The notes under the pieces are model-generated. The model was not told the DNA's origin and made no database searches. It was given only the letters and a program-made list of their open reading frames with translations. Shown here one piece after another: positions 42,726-51,803 of a stretch of 64,000 bases of DNA. Every line of letters starts with the position of its first letter. Within the stretch, counting starts at the first letter, position 1. The position numbers were made by a program, and so were the translations under genes. Origin of the DNA: Chromobacterium haemolyticum DSM 19808 (GTDB lineage: Bacteria > Pseudomonadota > Gammaproteobacteria > Burkholderiales > Chromobacteriaceae); contig NZ_JONK01000007.1 in NCBI RefSeq assembly GCF_000711885.1, positions 1 to 64,000 on the forward strand, read 5' to 3'.

Positions 42726-44537
42726 ATGGATCATCCCATCGCTTTGCCCGTGGAACGGGCGCGCCGCAGCTTCTTTCAGCAAGGGCTGGCGCCGGCGGGG
42801 CTCAGGGGCGAAATCGCCCAGTCTTGGCAGCGTTGCCGACAACAAGCCTTGCCGCCGCAGGCCGCGCGGCAAGAGGACGGCCTGGAGGGCGCGGCGCTGA
42901 ACGCGCTGCGCGAGGCCAACTCGCTGCTGCTGCGGCTGGCTCAGCCCGAGCTGGACGGGCTGGGGGAGCAAGTCATCGACCGCCGCGGCATCGTGCTGCT
43001 CAGCGATGCCGACGGCGTGATTCTCAACGCCGCCGGCTGCCCCGGCTTTTTGCCCAAGGCGGAACAGGTGGCTTTGTTGCCCGGCATGGCCTGGGGCGAG
43101 CGGGACCGAGGCACCAACGCCATCGGCACCGCTCTGGCCTTGGGCGCGGCGGTGCAGGTGAACGGCGGGGAGCACTATCTGGCCAGCAACGTTGGGATTT
43201 CCTGCTCGGCCGCGCCCATTTTCGCGCCCAACGGCCGCCTGGCCGGCGCGCTGAACATCAGCAGCGACGCGCGCGCCCATGACGCGCACGCGCTGGGCCT
43301 GGTGAGGCTGGCCGCGCGCCAGATTGAACACCGCTGGCTGGCCCGATCGGCCTCGGAGCATTGGCTGGTGCGCTTCCATTTGAACCACGCTTTGCTGGGG
43401 TCGCCGCGCGAAGGCGTGCTGGTTTTCGCCGATGAGGTGCTGGTGGAAGCCAACAGCTGCGCGCTGGCCTGGCTGGGCCTGGTTTGGGCGGACCTGGGCC
43501 GGGTGCGCTTCGGCCAGCTGTTCGACGGCGAGCTGGAACCGGCCGACGGCTTGCGGACGCGGCTTAGCCGGCGCGGCCAGCATTTTCATTTGTGCATCAC
43601 GCCTCCGGCGCGCAAGGCCTTGGCCGAATGGCAAACGCCCAAGACCGAGGCGGCGGCGCGACCCTCTGCCGAGTTGCAGCGCGCCGTCAAAGTGCTGAAC
43701 GCCGACATCCCGGTATTGCTGCTGGGCGAAACCGGTGTGGGCAAGGAGGTGTTCGCTCGCGCTTTGCACGCCGCCAGCCGGCGCGGCCGCGGCCCCTTCG
43801 TCGCCGTCAACTGCGCGGCGATCCCCGAGGCGCTGATCGAATCGGAGCTGTTTGGCTACGAGGAGGGCGCCTTCACCGGCGCGAGGCGCAAGGGCATGGC
43901 GGGCAAGGTGCGCGAAGCCAGCGGCGGCGTGTTGTTCCTGGACGAGGTGGGGGATATGCCGGCGGCGATGCAGGCGCGCTTGCTGCGCGCCTTACAGCAG
44001 CGCGAAGTCACGCCCTTGGGGGGAGGTCAAACGCATGCGGTGGACTTCGCGCTGATTTGCGCCACCCATCGCGACCTGGCGGCGATGACGGCGTCCGGCG
44101 AGTTCCGCGCCGATCTGTTCTACCGCTTGCAGGACTACCCGGTACGGCTGCCGCCCTTGCGCGAGCGCGACGACCTGCCGCGCCTGATCGACGAGATGTG
44201 GGACGAACTGGGCGCGGAACAACGCGGCGTGCGCTTGGGCGGACCGCTGCGCGCGGCTTTGCAGGCCTACAGCTGGCCGGGTAACGCGCGCCAGTTGTAC
44301 AGCGCCTTGCGCACCATGTTGGCCTTGGCCGACGATGGGGCGGTGCTGGGTGAAGAGGACCTGCCGTCCGGCTGCCGGGTCGATGCCCCCCGAGCTTGCC
44401 CTACGTTGACGGTGGGCCGCGACGAGTTGATCGAGCGGGCGCTGGCGCGTTGCCAGGGCAATGTCAGCCGCGCGGCGGCGGAGCTGGGGGTGGCGCGCAG
44501 CACAGTGTACCGGCGGCGCAAGCAGGCGCCGAGATAG
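42726..44537 (+). CDS. acoR: AcoR-type sigma-54-dependent activator
   Basis: A 603-residue enhancer-binding protein. N-terminal GAF-type sensor domain (about 70-200; [33 protein letters not shown] is the AcoR hallmark), a PAS-like middle, AAA+ domain about 310-530 with Walker [12 protein letters not shown] (about 334), the sigma-54 contact loop as [12 protein letters not shown] (about 380) and Walker [12 protein letters not shown], then a Fis-type HTH at the end ([20 protein letters not shown]). GGAGG precedes the ATG. Divergent from the sigma-54-promoted dehydrogenase, its obvious target. The effector is probably an aldehyde or alcohol. Confidence 0.92.
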   Translation: MDHPIALPVERARRSFFQQGLAPAGLRGEIAQSWQRCRQQALPPQAARQEDGLEGAALNALREANSLLLRLAQPELDGLGEQVIDRRGIVLLSDADGVILNAAGCPGFLPKAEQVALLPGMAWGERDRGTNAIGTALALGAAVQVNGGEHYLASNVGISCSAAPIFAPNGRLAGALNISSDARAHDAHALGLVRLAARQIEHRWLARSASEHWLVRFHLNHALLGSPREGVLVFADEVLVEANSCALAWLGLVWADLGRVRFGQLFDGELEPADGLRTRLSRRGQHFHLCITPPARKALAEWQTPKTEAAARPSAELQRAVKVLNADIPVLLLGETGVGKEVFARALHAASRRGRGPFVAVNCAAIPEALIESELFGYEEGAFTGARRKGMAGKVREASGGVLFLDEVGDMPAAMQARLLRALQQREVTPLGGGQTHAVDFALICATHRDLAAMTASGEFRADLFYRLQDYPVRLPPLRERDDLPRLIDEMWDELGAEQRGVRLGGPLRAALQAYSWPGNARQLYSALRTMLALADDGAVLGEEDLPSGCRVDAPRACPTLTVGRDELIERALARCQGNVSRAAAELGVARSTVYRRRKQAPR

Positions 44538-44545
44538 AACGGGCG

Positions 44546-44565
44546 TGGCCTGCCAAGGCAGGCCA
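44546..44565. terminator. Perfect 20-bp palindrome between convergent genes
   Basis: TGGCCTGCCAAGGCAGGCCA has two 9-base arms around AA. It lies 9 bases past the acoR stop; T-rich stretches (gttttc, gctttttt) follow at 44571-44593. Probably the acoR terminator. Confidence 0.55.
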
Positions 44566-44594
44566 GCCAGGTTTTCAGCGGTTTTGCTTTTTTC

Positions 44595-44627
44595 GCTCTT
44601 GTTTACGAGACGTTGAGCGAGTGCTTA
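44595..44627. repeat. Diverged end of mobile repeat family 2 at a stop codon
   Basis: Read on the minus strand: TAA, then GCACTCGCTCAACGTCTCG, then TAAACAAGAGCGA. Allowing small gaps it lines up with the copy at 26264 (GAACCCGCTTACGATCTCGC, GAGCAAGGGCGA). The TAA is the stop codon of the GH27 gene. Weaker than the other copies. Confidence 0.4.
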
Positions 44628-46397
44628 CAGCTTGGCGCCGTGAGGCGCGGACCAGATCTGGTTGACTTGCGGGGCCGTCTCCGCGGCGCAGCGATAAGTA
44701 TTGACGCGGGCGCCGGCAACCGAGATTGCGCCTTCGAAAACATCCAGGCAACCTTGGCTGTTTTTCAGATTGCCGGTCATGGTGTAGGTGAAGGCTTGCT
44801 TCCGGTCGTTTGGATTGCAGGCGTCTAGCTTAGCCCATTGCGAGTTGGATGAGTTGGCCGGTCCATTGGCGGACAGACAAAAATTAGAGTTCAAGAGTCT
44901 GATCCTGCCATTGGCCTGGCGCTGCCATTGTTGTTTGGCTGAGTTAGAGCAGTTGTCGATGATGATGCCCGCGCCGGGCTTGGCCGAGCCCTCCACCGAT
45001 AAGCACTTGGCGGCCACGTCAAAGCTGGGCTGAACCGTCTGAATCTGGCCGGTGGGGGTCAGCGCGCCGCCGCCTACGACTCTGAGCATCATATTGTCGT
45101 GGGGAGCGATCCGCATCGTCACGGCCTTCACAGAGGACTGGCTTGCCCCGGTCCACAGGTGGTGCACGGTGTAAGCGCCGTTGGCCGCGGGTGCCAGGCC
45201 CAGTGTCGCGAGTTTCAGCGTATAGGTTTGCTCGCTAGCGTTCTTGTTCAAGACCAGGGCGGCCAGGCTGCCGTCCTTCAAGGGTTTGACGACGACGTCG
45301 AAGCCGGCGTTGGTGGCGGGGTTGTCGCGCAGGACGCGGTAACCGCCGGCGCCCAGGGGGTCCTGGTTGACCGCGATCACGCGCTTATTGCTCAAGATGG
45401 CGAGCGAATCCTTGAGGTGCGCGGTTTGAGGGTTGACCATTTTGCGGACGTCCGCGCTGATGAACAGAGGCGCGCCCATGATGGACCACAGGCCCATTTG
45501 ACTTCTTTCTTCGCTGGTGGACAGGCCGTTATCGCCTAGCATGAGTTGGTCGGCGTCGTTCCAACTGCCAGGGCCGACATAGCGCGACAAGGCGATGGTG
45601 CTGTCGTAGCTTTGATAGACGCCGATTTCATAGCCTGCCTCCTTGAAATCCCAAGGGGAAACCGGGGGCGCCGTATCATGCGTGATCTTGATGTCCGGTC
45701 CCACCCGCCACATCTGGCCAAGTTTTTTGGCCAGCGCGAGCGCGGTGTATTTGGCGGGAGATTGAGGGTATTGGCCCGCCGGCAAGGAGGGGTCGAACAC
45801 AATGGGCCGTCTGACGTTTTTCAGCGCCGCCTGCATTTGCGTATCCAATGTTTCCAGGGACACGCCGCCTTCTGCGCCGCAGTTGTCCAACTTGAGAAAA
45901 TCCACGCCCCAGAACGCATAGGAGTTGGCGTCGGCCTGTTGATGTCCTTGCGCGCCGGCTGGCTGTCCTTGGCAGGTTTTTGCGCCGGCGGTGTTGTATA
46001 CGCCGCCCAGCAGACCAAGATTGTGCAGGGTGTTCATATAGCCGGTCAGCTCATAATCAAAGCCAGGTTGTTGAGAGCCGGACCACTTGGTGTCGCCATG
46101 CAAGTAGCCCGCCGAGTTGCGCATCATCCAGCAGTCGTCAACCACAACGGTTTTGTAGCCGGCCGCGCTCAAGCCGGAGTCGTGCAGCGCCCGGCCCTGG
46201 TCCTCCATGAAGCGCTGGAAGGAGTAGGCCGCCGGGTTAGAGCCGTCTAGCGGTTTCTGCGGAACGCACTGAAACCTGGCCCAGTTATTGAAGCCCATGG
46301 GAGGCAGCGGCGCCAAGAGCTGCGCTTGAGCGGCCAGGCTGCACCAGGGCAGCGCCAGAATGGGCAGCAGGCTGCAACGGGAGAGTATGCTGGACAT
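44625..46397 (-). CDS. Secreted GH27 glycosidase, predicted alpha-N-acetylgalactosaminidase, with ricin-type lectin domain
   Basis: A 590-residue exported enzyme (signal peptide to about residue 25, AAQAQ). GH27 barrel: MGFNNWARF, VDDCW, FLKLDNC with nucleophile Asp171, MWRVGPDIK with Arg231 and acid/base Asp235, and SWNDADQLMLG. The specificity loop reads RPIVFDPSLPA, which aligns with human NAGAL RPIAFSCSWPA and not with alpha-galactosidase SIVYSCEWPL: Ser204 and Ala207 occupy the two positions (Ser/Ala versus Glu/Leu) that decide GalNAc versus Gal. A beta domain follows and then a ricin-type trefoil (about 460-590; CLSVEGSAKPGAGIIIDNCS, QQWQ) that would bind sugar. AAAGGA precedes the ATG. 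It is the last gene of the GalNAc operon, which supports the GalNAc reading. Substrate is a prediction. Confidence 0.88.
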   Translation of the reverse strand: MSSILSRCSLLPILALPWCSLAAQAQLLAPLPPMGFNNWARFQCVPQKPLDGSNPAAYSFQRFMEDQGRALHDSGLSAAGYKTVVVDDCWMMRNSAGYLHGDTKWSGSQQPGFDYELTGYMNTLHNLGLLGGVYNTAGAKTCQGQPAGAQGHQQADANSYAFWGVDFLKLDNCGAEGGVSLETLDTQMQAALKNVRRPIVFDPSLPAGQYPQSPAKYTALALAKKLGQMWRVGPDIKITHDTAPPVSPWDFKEAGYEIGVYQSYDSTIALSRYVGPGSWNDADQLMLGDNGLSTSEERSQMGLWSIMGAPLFISADVRKMVNPQTAHLKDSLAILSNKRVIAVNQDPLGAGGYRVLRDNPATNAGFDVVVKPLKDGSLAALVLNKNASEQTYTLKLATLGLAPAANGAYTVHHLWTGASQSSVKAVTMRIAPHDNMMLRVVGGGALTPTGQIQTVQPSFDVAAKCLSVEGSAKPGAGIIIDNCSNSAKQQWQRQANGRIRLLNSNFCLSANGPANSSNSQWAKLDACNPNDRKQAFTYTMTGNLKNSQGCLDVFEGAISVAGARVNTYRCAAETAPQVNQIWSAPHGAKL

Positions 46398-46514
46398 GTC
46401 GATTCCTTTATTGGCTTGCGATAGTCAAGAACCTGGGTGTTGAAACGGAAGGTCAAGCAACGACAACATGCGGCCCCGCATCCTTCTTGTTTTTCTATCC
46501 GCGCATTTCGCAGT

Positions 46515-47672
46515 TCACGCTGAAACCGGGGCGGATATCTTGCCTCTCACTTGGCGGCCCCGAACCCATAGCGCCTGCAGTTGCATCCGGGCGTCCAGCG
46601 CCAGCGCATTGGCGCGTTTGCCTATCGTCAGGGATCCCAGTTCATGATCCATGCCCAATAGCCGTGCAGGGTGCAGGGAAGCCATTTCGATAGCGGAAGC
46701 CAAGTCCGCGCCGGCCAGCTCCACCATATTGCGCACCGCATCCAGCAGCCCCAGAGTGCTGCCGGCCAGGCTGCCGCTGGCTGTGCGCACAATGCCTCCC
46801 CGCATTTCCACCATGCTGCCGGCCAGTTCATAAGCGCCGTCCGGCATGCCGGCTGCGCGCATCGCGTCTGTGATCAGCAGCAGGCGTTCGCCGGCGCAGC
46901 AGCGGCATAATCGCAAAATGGCGGGGTGAACATGGTGGCCGTCGGCGATCAGCTCCAGCCAGGCCTTGGGGTGAGCCAAACCCGCGCCGGCCATGCCCGG
47001 CGCGCGATGGTGCAGGCCGCTCATGCCGTTGAAACAGTGCACAAGGCCGGATGCGCCGGCGTCCAGCGCGGCTTGGGTTGTGGCGTAGTCCGCGCCGGAG
47101 TGTCCCAGCATGACCCGCACGTTCAAGGCGCTCAGGTAATGGATGGCGGTGATGGCATGCGGCTTCTCCGGCGCCAGCGCCACTACCTTGAGCGAACCGG
47201 CCGCGCAATCGTTCAGGCGGGAAAGCTCCGCGATGTCCAATTCGCGAAACCAGCGCTCTTCATGCGCTCCTTTGTGGCGGGGGGTAAAGTAGGGGCCTTC
47301 CAGATAGCTGCCCAGGATTTCCGCCCCGGGCGGCGTTTCATGGAGTACGTCCGCGATCAAGGCCAGCACTTGTTCCAACTCTGGCAGCGGGGCGGTGACG
47401 GTGGTGGCCAAAAATGCGCCCACGCCTTCATCGGCCTTGGCCGCCGACAGCGCGCGCAGCGAAGAGGCGCGGCAGTCCATCACGTCCACGCCTCGCCCGC
47501 CATGCACATGAGTATCGATCAGGGCGGGAACCAGCCACTCGGCGTCGTACCGCTCGTAAGCGGACGGAAGGGGCTCTATCGCTGTAATGACGCCGTTTTC
47601 ATGGGCAAGAAGCTGATGCTCCCGCCAGCCCTGCTCGGTCAATAAGCGGCGTGCGCGGATGATGCTGCTCAT
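46515..47672 (-). CDS. agaA: N-acetylgalactosamine-6-phosphate deacetylase
   Basis: A 385-residue NagA/AgaA-family amidohydrolase that would convert GalNAc-6-P to galactosamine-6-P. Metal and catalytic residues: DTHVHGGRGVDV, EGPYFTPRHKGAH, GHSGADY, HCFNGMSG and the catalytic Asp in LLITDAMRAAG. GGAG precedes the ATG by 6 bases. Context (galactosamine PTS and AgaS) points to GalNAc rather than GlcNAc. A mobile repeat separates it from agaF, and the GH27 gene follows after 117 bases. Confidence 0.9.
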   Translation of the reverse strand: MSSIIRARRLLTEQGWREHQLLAHENGVITAIEPLPSAYERYDAEWLVPALIDTHVHGGRGVDVMDCRASSLRALSAAKADEGVGAFLATTVTAPLPELEQVLALIADVLHETPPGAEILGSYLEGPYFTPRHKGAHEERWFRELDIAELSRLNDCAAGSLKVVALAPEKPHAITAIHYLSALNVRVMLGHSGADYATTQAALDAGASGLVHCFNGMSGLHHRAPGMAGAGLAHPKAWLELIADGHHVHPAILRLCRCCAGERLLLITDAMRAAGMPDGAYELAGSMVEMRGGIVRTASGSLAGSTLGLLDAVRNMVELAGADLASAIEMASLHPARLLGMDHELGSLTIGKRANALALDARMQLQALWVRGRQVRGKISAPVSA

Positions 47673-47693
47673 GGTGAACTCCGGTTGATGCGG

Positions 47694-47932
47694 GCTAAAA
47701 CCTGCTTGCGATCTGCTGCGCGTCGGCGAGATCGTTAGGCGAGGGCCTTGAAACCTGCCTCGTTTGCGAGGCTTTGAACAGGTTCTAGAACGTGTTTACG
47801 ATCTCGCGAGCTAAGGCGAGACAAGGCGAAAGCCGTTGAGAAAGCGGAATGCACAAGCAGTACATGAGCATTTCGAAACGGTACTCACCGTGCCACGCCT
47901 CTCAACGCGCAGCAGATCGCATATAGGTTCTA
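47694..47932. repeat. Two adjoining copies of mobile repeat family 2 inside the aga operon
   Basis: One copy runs from TAGAACGTGTTTACGATCT (47786) to the inverse of TAGAACCTATATGCGATCT (ending 47932), about 147 bp. A second, shorter one runs from AAACCTGCTTGCGATCTGCT (47695) to GAACAGGTTCTA just before it. Both are non-coding and fill the gap between agaF and agaA; the right edge lies 3 bases from the agaF stop. Confidence 0.75.
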
Positions 47933-47935
47933 AGC

Positions 47936-48388
47936 TCAGATGCCGGCGCCGGGCGCGCTATCCAGCCAGCGCGGCTTGCTTGGTTTCTGCAGTTCATCGG
48001 CAAGGCTGGTCAAGCCGCGGCGGCCGCAGTCCAGCGCTTGCTGGCGGAAGGTTTCCAGATTTTTGCCGTTACGTTCTCCCAGCATTTCCACCGCCAATTG
48101 CAAATTGACTCCCGTCAACACTTCCACTTTCACATGGCGGTTTTGCACCGCCAGCGTGGAGGCGATGCGGAACGGCGTGCCTCCGAGAAGGTCGGTGAAG
48201 AACACCACGCCTTGCACGTGATCCAGCAAAGCGAGCGCATCGCGGCATTGCTGCTCCAACAAAGCGGTGGAGGAGGTGGAGGGGAAGTCTATGGCGATGC
48301 AGTTGTGCTGTTCGCCCAGTATTTGTTCGGCGGCGCTAAGCAGGCCGCTGGCGAAGCGGCCATGACCACAGAAAATGACGTTCAACAT
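47936..48388 (-). CDS. agaF: PTS system IIA component, mannose family (AgaF)
   Basis: A 150-residue IIA protein. Start at 48388, with GGAG 7 bases upstream, gives MLNVIFCGHGRFASGLLSAA with the phospho-His at residue 9 as in the mannose family; the longer frame adds a 34-residue piece without homology. FTDLLGGTPFRIAS and VLTGVNLQLAVEM are family strings. It receives phosphate from HPr and passes it to IIB. It lies 104 bases after the IID gene. Confidence 0.9.
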   Translation of the reverse strand: MLNVIFCGHGRFASGLLSAAEQILGEQHNCIAIDFPSTSSTALLEQQCRDALALLDHVQGVVFFTDLLGGTPFRIASTLAVQNRHVKVEVLTGVNLQLAVEMLGERNGKNLETFRQQALDCGRRGLTSLADELQKPSKPRWLDSAPGAGI

Positions 48389-48492
48389 CGGTTTGCTCCG
48401 GTTGCAGGGGCCAAGGCCCCGTGGTTGATGCTTATGCCGTGCTGAGGCAATAAGGACGGGCGTGGTGGTCGCCGATACGAGGCAAGTCATAC

Positions 48493-49368
48493 TTACAGAA
48501 AGCCGCCAAAGGTGCCGGCCACGCCCAAGGCCAGGGTGATGACGATGAGCCGCAAAGGACTCCAGCCGCGGCGCACCAGCATATACATCGCCAGGGTGTA
48601 GGCCAGGGGCAGGCAGGCGGGCATCAGCTTGTCGATCACGTCGGTCTGCAACTTGACCACCGCGTCGCCGGCGGTAATTTTCAAGGGGGTGGAGAGGCGC
48701 ACGTAAGTGGCGACCAAGGCGCCGATCACGGTTATGCCGACAACGGAGGCGGCGTGAGCGGCCTTGAGCGTGTTGGCTTTGATCAAGGGAATCGCCGCGA
48801 TGCCCATCCGGTACGCGTAGTGAGCCAGGGAGAAGCGCAGGCCGAAGTGCACGGTGTTGAACAAGGCGAAGAAAAGCACGGCGCCCAGCGCGGAGCCTTG
48901 CAAGGCGAGATCGGCACCGATGCCTCCGCAGATAGGAAGCAAGGTCAGCCAGAACATCGCATCGCCGATGCCTCCCAGCGGGGCGCCCAGCGCGATCTTG
49001 GCACTCTGGATGCTGTTGACGTTCTGTTTGGAGCGTTCCATCGCCAGGACGATGCCCATCACGAAGGTGACCAGGAAGGGGTGGGTATTGAAGAAGCCCA
49101 TATGCCCCTTCATCGCGCGCGCCAAGTCTCTTGGGTGGATATGGATTTTACGAAGCGCCGGAATCAGACCGTACAGCCATCCCGCGCCCTGCATTCGCTC
49201 GTAGTTGAAGGAGGCCTGCAACAGCAGGGAGCGCCAGGCGAAGCGATTAATGTCCTGCCGCGTCAATTCCGCGCCAAGGCTCTGGTCTTCGTAGCGGTCG
49301 TCATCCATGTCCGCGGCACGGGATTCCGCCTGCTGCGGCAAGGGTTGGGTCATAGTGTTAGATGCCAT
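48493..49368 (-). CDS. agaE: PTS system IID component, mannose family (AgaE)
   Basis: A 291-residue IID membrane component. LTRQDINRFAWRSLLLQASF is the family start, MKGHMGFFNTHPFLVTFVMG follows, then APLGGIGDAMFWLTLLPICG. Membrane segments lie near 175-200, 230-250 and at the very C-terminus (LIVITLALGVAGTFGGFL). The first 30 residues are extra hydrophilic sequence; the ATG at 49368 overlaps the IIC stop and has GAGG upstream, so I keep it. Forms the transport unit with IIC. Confidence 0.9.
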   Translation of the reverse strand: MASNTMTQPLPQQAESRAADMDDDRYEDQSLGAELTRQDINRFAWRSLLLQASFNYERMQGAGWLYGLIPALRKIHIHPRDLARAMKGHMGFFNTHPFLVTFVMGIVLAMERSKQNVNSIQSAKIALGAPLGGIGDAMFWLTLLPICGGIGADLALQGSALGAVLFFALFNTVHFGLRFSLAHYAYRMGIAAIPLIKANTLKAAHAASVVGITVIGALVATYVRLSTPLKITAGDAVVKLQTDVIDKLMPACLPLAYTLAMYMLVRRGWSPLRLIVITLALGVAGTFGGFL

Positions 49369-50140
49369 CTTCCGCTGCCTCCTGAGGCGCGCGCGGCGGC
49401 GTTTGACCGCCTCCTTTGCGCATGATGTCTATCATCGCCATGGCCAGCGCGGCGGTGGCGATGGCCAATACCGGCATCTTGAGCCAGGCCGCGGCAACGA
49501 AGCCGAGGATGAAGTAGGGGATATAAACGTTTTTCATCATGATTTTGAGCAAGACGGCAAAGCCGATGGCGGGCATGATGCCGCCAGCGACGCCAAGGCC
49601 GTCGATCAGACGCTTGGGTAGCATGTCGATCATCGTTTTGCTGTGCTCGGCTCCAAAGTAGATGGGCAGAAAGGCGCAGAGAAAATAGAAAGAACCCAAG
49701 GCCAGCAAGGCCAGATAATTCACCCGTTCAATGCCTTTGTAGTCGCCGGCGGCGGCCATGCTGTCGCAGCGCGACATCACGCCGGACATCACGGAAAACA
49801 GAAAGGTGATGCCCATCTGTACCGCCACGGCGAACGGCACCGCCACGCCAACCGCCACCTCGGGCTTGACACCGGTGGTGATGGCGAAAGTGGCGCCGAC
49901 AATGGTGCCGATGATGACGTTGGGTGGCTGCGCGCCGGCCAGCGGGGCAAGCCCCATCCACACCAGTTCCAGCGTGCCGCCCACCAGAATGCCGGTGTGC
50001 GCGTCGCCCAGAATCAGGCCAACCAAGGGTCCCAGCACCACGGGCCGGTGAAAATGGGTAAGGCCGTTGAACAGGTCCAGCCCGGCGGCAAAGGCGAGCA
50101 GGCCCAAGGCCAGGCCTTGTAACAGACTGATCTCCATCAT
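49358..50140 (-). CDS. agaW: PTS system IIC component, mannose family (AgaW)
   Basis: A 260-residue IIC permease. It begins MMEISLLQGLALGLLAFAAG and has the family strings GLTHFHRPVVLGPLVGLILG, GTLELVWMGLAPLAGAQPPN, and GATFAITTGVKPEVAVGVAV. The ATG at 50140 overlaps the IIB stop (ATGA); the longer frame is inside the IIB gene and is not real. About seven hydrophobic segments. Sugar channel for GalNAc/galactosamine, by context. Confidence 0.92.
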   Translation of the reverse strand: MMEISLLQGLALGLLAFAAGLDLFNGLTHFHRPVVLGPLVGLILGDAHTGILVGGTLELVWMGLAPLAGAQPPNVIIGTIVGATFAITTGVKPEVAVGVAVPFAVAVQMGITFLFSVMSGVMSRCDSMAAAGDYKGIERVNYLALLALGSFYFLCAFLPIYFGAEHSKTMIDMLPKRLIDGLGVAGGIMPAIGFAVLLKIMMKNVYIPYFILGFVAAAWLKMPVLAIATAALAMAMIDIMRKGGGQTPPRAPQEAAEDGI

Positions 50141-50634
50141 GACTCTCTTTCTTCTTGGTCTTGCAACAAGGGATAGACGTCCTGTTCCGGCTCGGTGGGC
50201 ACGCCTTGGATAAAACATTCCACGCCTTTTTCGCGCAGCGCCCGAAAGTCGCGCACGTCCTGTTCGTCTACCGATACGGTTTTGTAGAGCTGACGCTTGC
50301 CGTTGGCGTAATGCATATTGCCGACATTGATGCGTTTGATCGGCACGCCGCCTTCGATCAATTGCAGAAAGTGCCCGGGAGTCTTGCAGACGATGAGGAT
50401 TTTTTGCCGATCCGCGGCCAGGTGAATCTGGTCGATCACTTTTTGCAGCGGCCAAAACCGGATGGCGATGCCCTCGGCCAACACCATCTCCATCAGGTTT
50501 TGCTGGAGGGTGTCCGCGGCCACTTCGTCATTGGCCACCATGACCAGGTTGGCGCCGGCGAAACCCACCCACTGCACGCCCACCTGTCCATGCACCAGGC
50601 GTTCATCGATGCGACTCAATACGATATTCGGCAT
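50137..50634 (-). CDS. agaV: PTS system IIB component, mannose family (AgaV)
   Basis: A 165-residue IIB protein, MPNIVLSRIDERLVHGQVGV with phospho-His15, then the family pattern ANLVMVANDEVAADTLQQNL and GGVPIKRINVGNMHYANGK. Strong site TAGGAGG upstream of the ATG. Phosphorylates the incoming sugar at C6. Its stop overlaps the IIC start. Confidence 0.92.
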   Translation of the reverse strand: MPNIVLSRIDERLVHGQVGVQWVGFAGANLVMVANDEVAADTLQQNLMEMVLAEGIAIRFWPLQKVIDQIHLAADRQKILIVCKTPGHFLQLIEGGVPIKRINVGNMHYANGKRQLYKTVSVDEQDVRDFRALREKGVECFIQGVPTEPEQDVYPLLQDQEERES

Positions 50635-50642
50635 TTCGCCTC

Positions 50643-51803
50643 CTAAGCCTCGGAATAGGGATAAATAGTGACGCCTTGCACCACGCGGTTGACATGTCCG
50701 TCGGGAGAAGGCGAGTCCGGAGAGATGCCCAGCAGCAAGGAGGCTTCAAAAGCCATGTACTGCAAATACGGCAGATAGCAAAAAGCCAGACTCATATCGT
50801 CGCCTTCTCTTCCTGGCGGCAGATACAGCCGTTCGCCGGCATCGATGACGGGATCGTGGCGGTCGGCCAGCGCCACGACTTGTTCCGCTCGCGCGTCTCG
50901 GCGCAGCTCCTTCAGCAGGTCCAATTCGTAACGGCGCACATGCGGCTGGTTGGAAATCAGCTGTATCACCACCGTCCGCTCGTCAATGACGGACTTGGGT
51001 CCATGGCGAAAGCCTATGGCGGAGTCGAACAAGGCCACGATGCGGCCCGCGCTTAACTCCAACATCTTGAGCGCCCCTTCGCGCGCGATGCCCTTGAGTT
51101 CGTTGCTGCCGAGATACACCACGCGTTTTGGCGGAGCAGCCGCCCAGCCAGCCAATTGCCGCGGCAATGCGTCTATCAGATGCCGCCCGCGCTGGAGCAT
51201 GTCCAGGCATTCCGCGGCGTTGAAGCGTCGCGGCAGCAGAATGGCCAGACAAGCAAGCAACATGCAGCTAAGGCTGCTGGTCATGGCGAAGCCGCGATCA
51301 TTGCTGTCCGGCGGCATCAGCACGCTTAGCGCGCGCGGGTTCTCCAGGCTGCCGCGATAGAGTTCGCCATGCTCGCTGCAGGTCAGCACCAAGTGGCGGC
51401 AGGAGGGTTGCAAGCTGTCTGCCAGCTTTATGGCCGCCAGACTTTCCGGACTGTTTCCGGAGCGGGCGAAAGAGACCAGCAGAGTGGGGCGCTTGGCGTT
51501 GAAGTAGCTGGCGGGGGAGGTGACGATATCGGTGGTGGCGATGGACTCCACCTGCCTGCCAAGATGGCGGCTGAGATAGGGCGCGAGCGTTTCGCCGACG
51601 AAGGCGGAACTGCCTGCCCCAGTCAAAATGATGCGCAAATTGGGGTGGGCGAGCAGCGGCGCAAGAAAGACGCTGATGGATGGTCGTTCGGCCTCGACGA
51701 TGTCCAGTGTATCGGCCCAGGCGAGCGGCTGCTGGTCGATCTCCTGGGCGGTGGCCAGCCCTCCCGCCTTCACCAGGCCTTCACGGCTATGTCCCAGAAT
51801 CAT
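50643..51803 (-). CDS. agaS: Galactosamine-6-phosphate deaminase/isomerase AgaS
   Basis: A 386-residue protein with two SIS domains ([20 protein letters not shown] ... [20 protein letters not shown]; then [20 protein letters not shown] and [20 protein letters not shown]). AgaS turns galactosamine-6-P into tagatose-6-P with loss of ammonia. I start at 51803, where ATG overlaps the agaZ stop (ATGA); the upstream frame extension lies inside agaZ. Second gene of the operon. Confidence 0.92.
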   Translation of the reverse strand: MILGHSREGLVKAGGLATAQEIDQQPLAWADTLDIVEAERPSISVFLAPLLAHPNLRIILTGAGSSAFVGETLAPYLSRHLGRQVESIATTDIVTSPASYFNAKRPTLLVSFARSGNSPESLAAIKLADSLQPSCRHLVLTCSEHGELYRGSLENPRALSVLMPPDSNDRGFAMTSSLSCMLLACLAILLPRRFNAAECLDMLQRGRHLIDALPRQLAGWAAAPPKRVVYLGSNELKGIAREGALKMLELSAGRIVALFDSAIGFRHGPKSVIDERTVVIQLISNQPHVRRYELDLLKELRRDARAEQVVALADRHDPVIDAGERLYLPPGREGDDMSLAFCYLPYLQYMAFEASLLLGISPDSPSPDGHVNRVVQGVTIYPYSEA

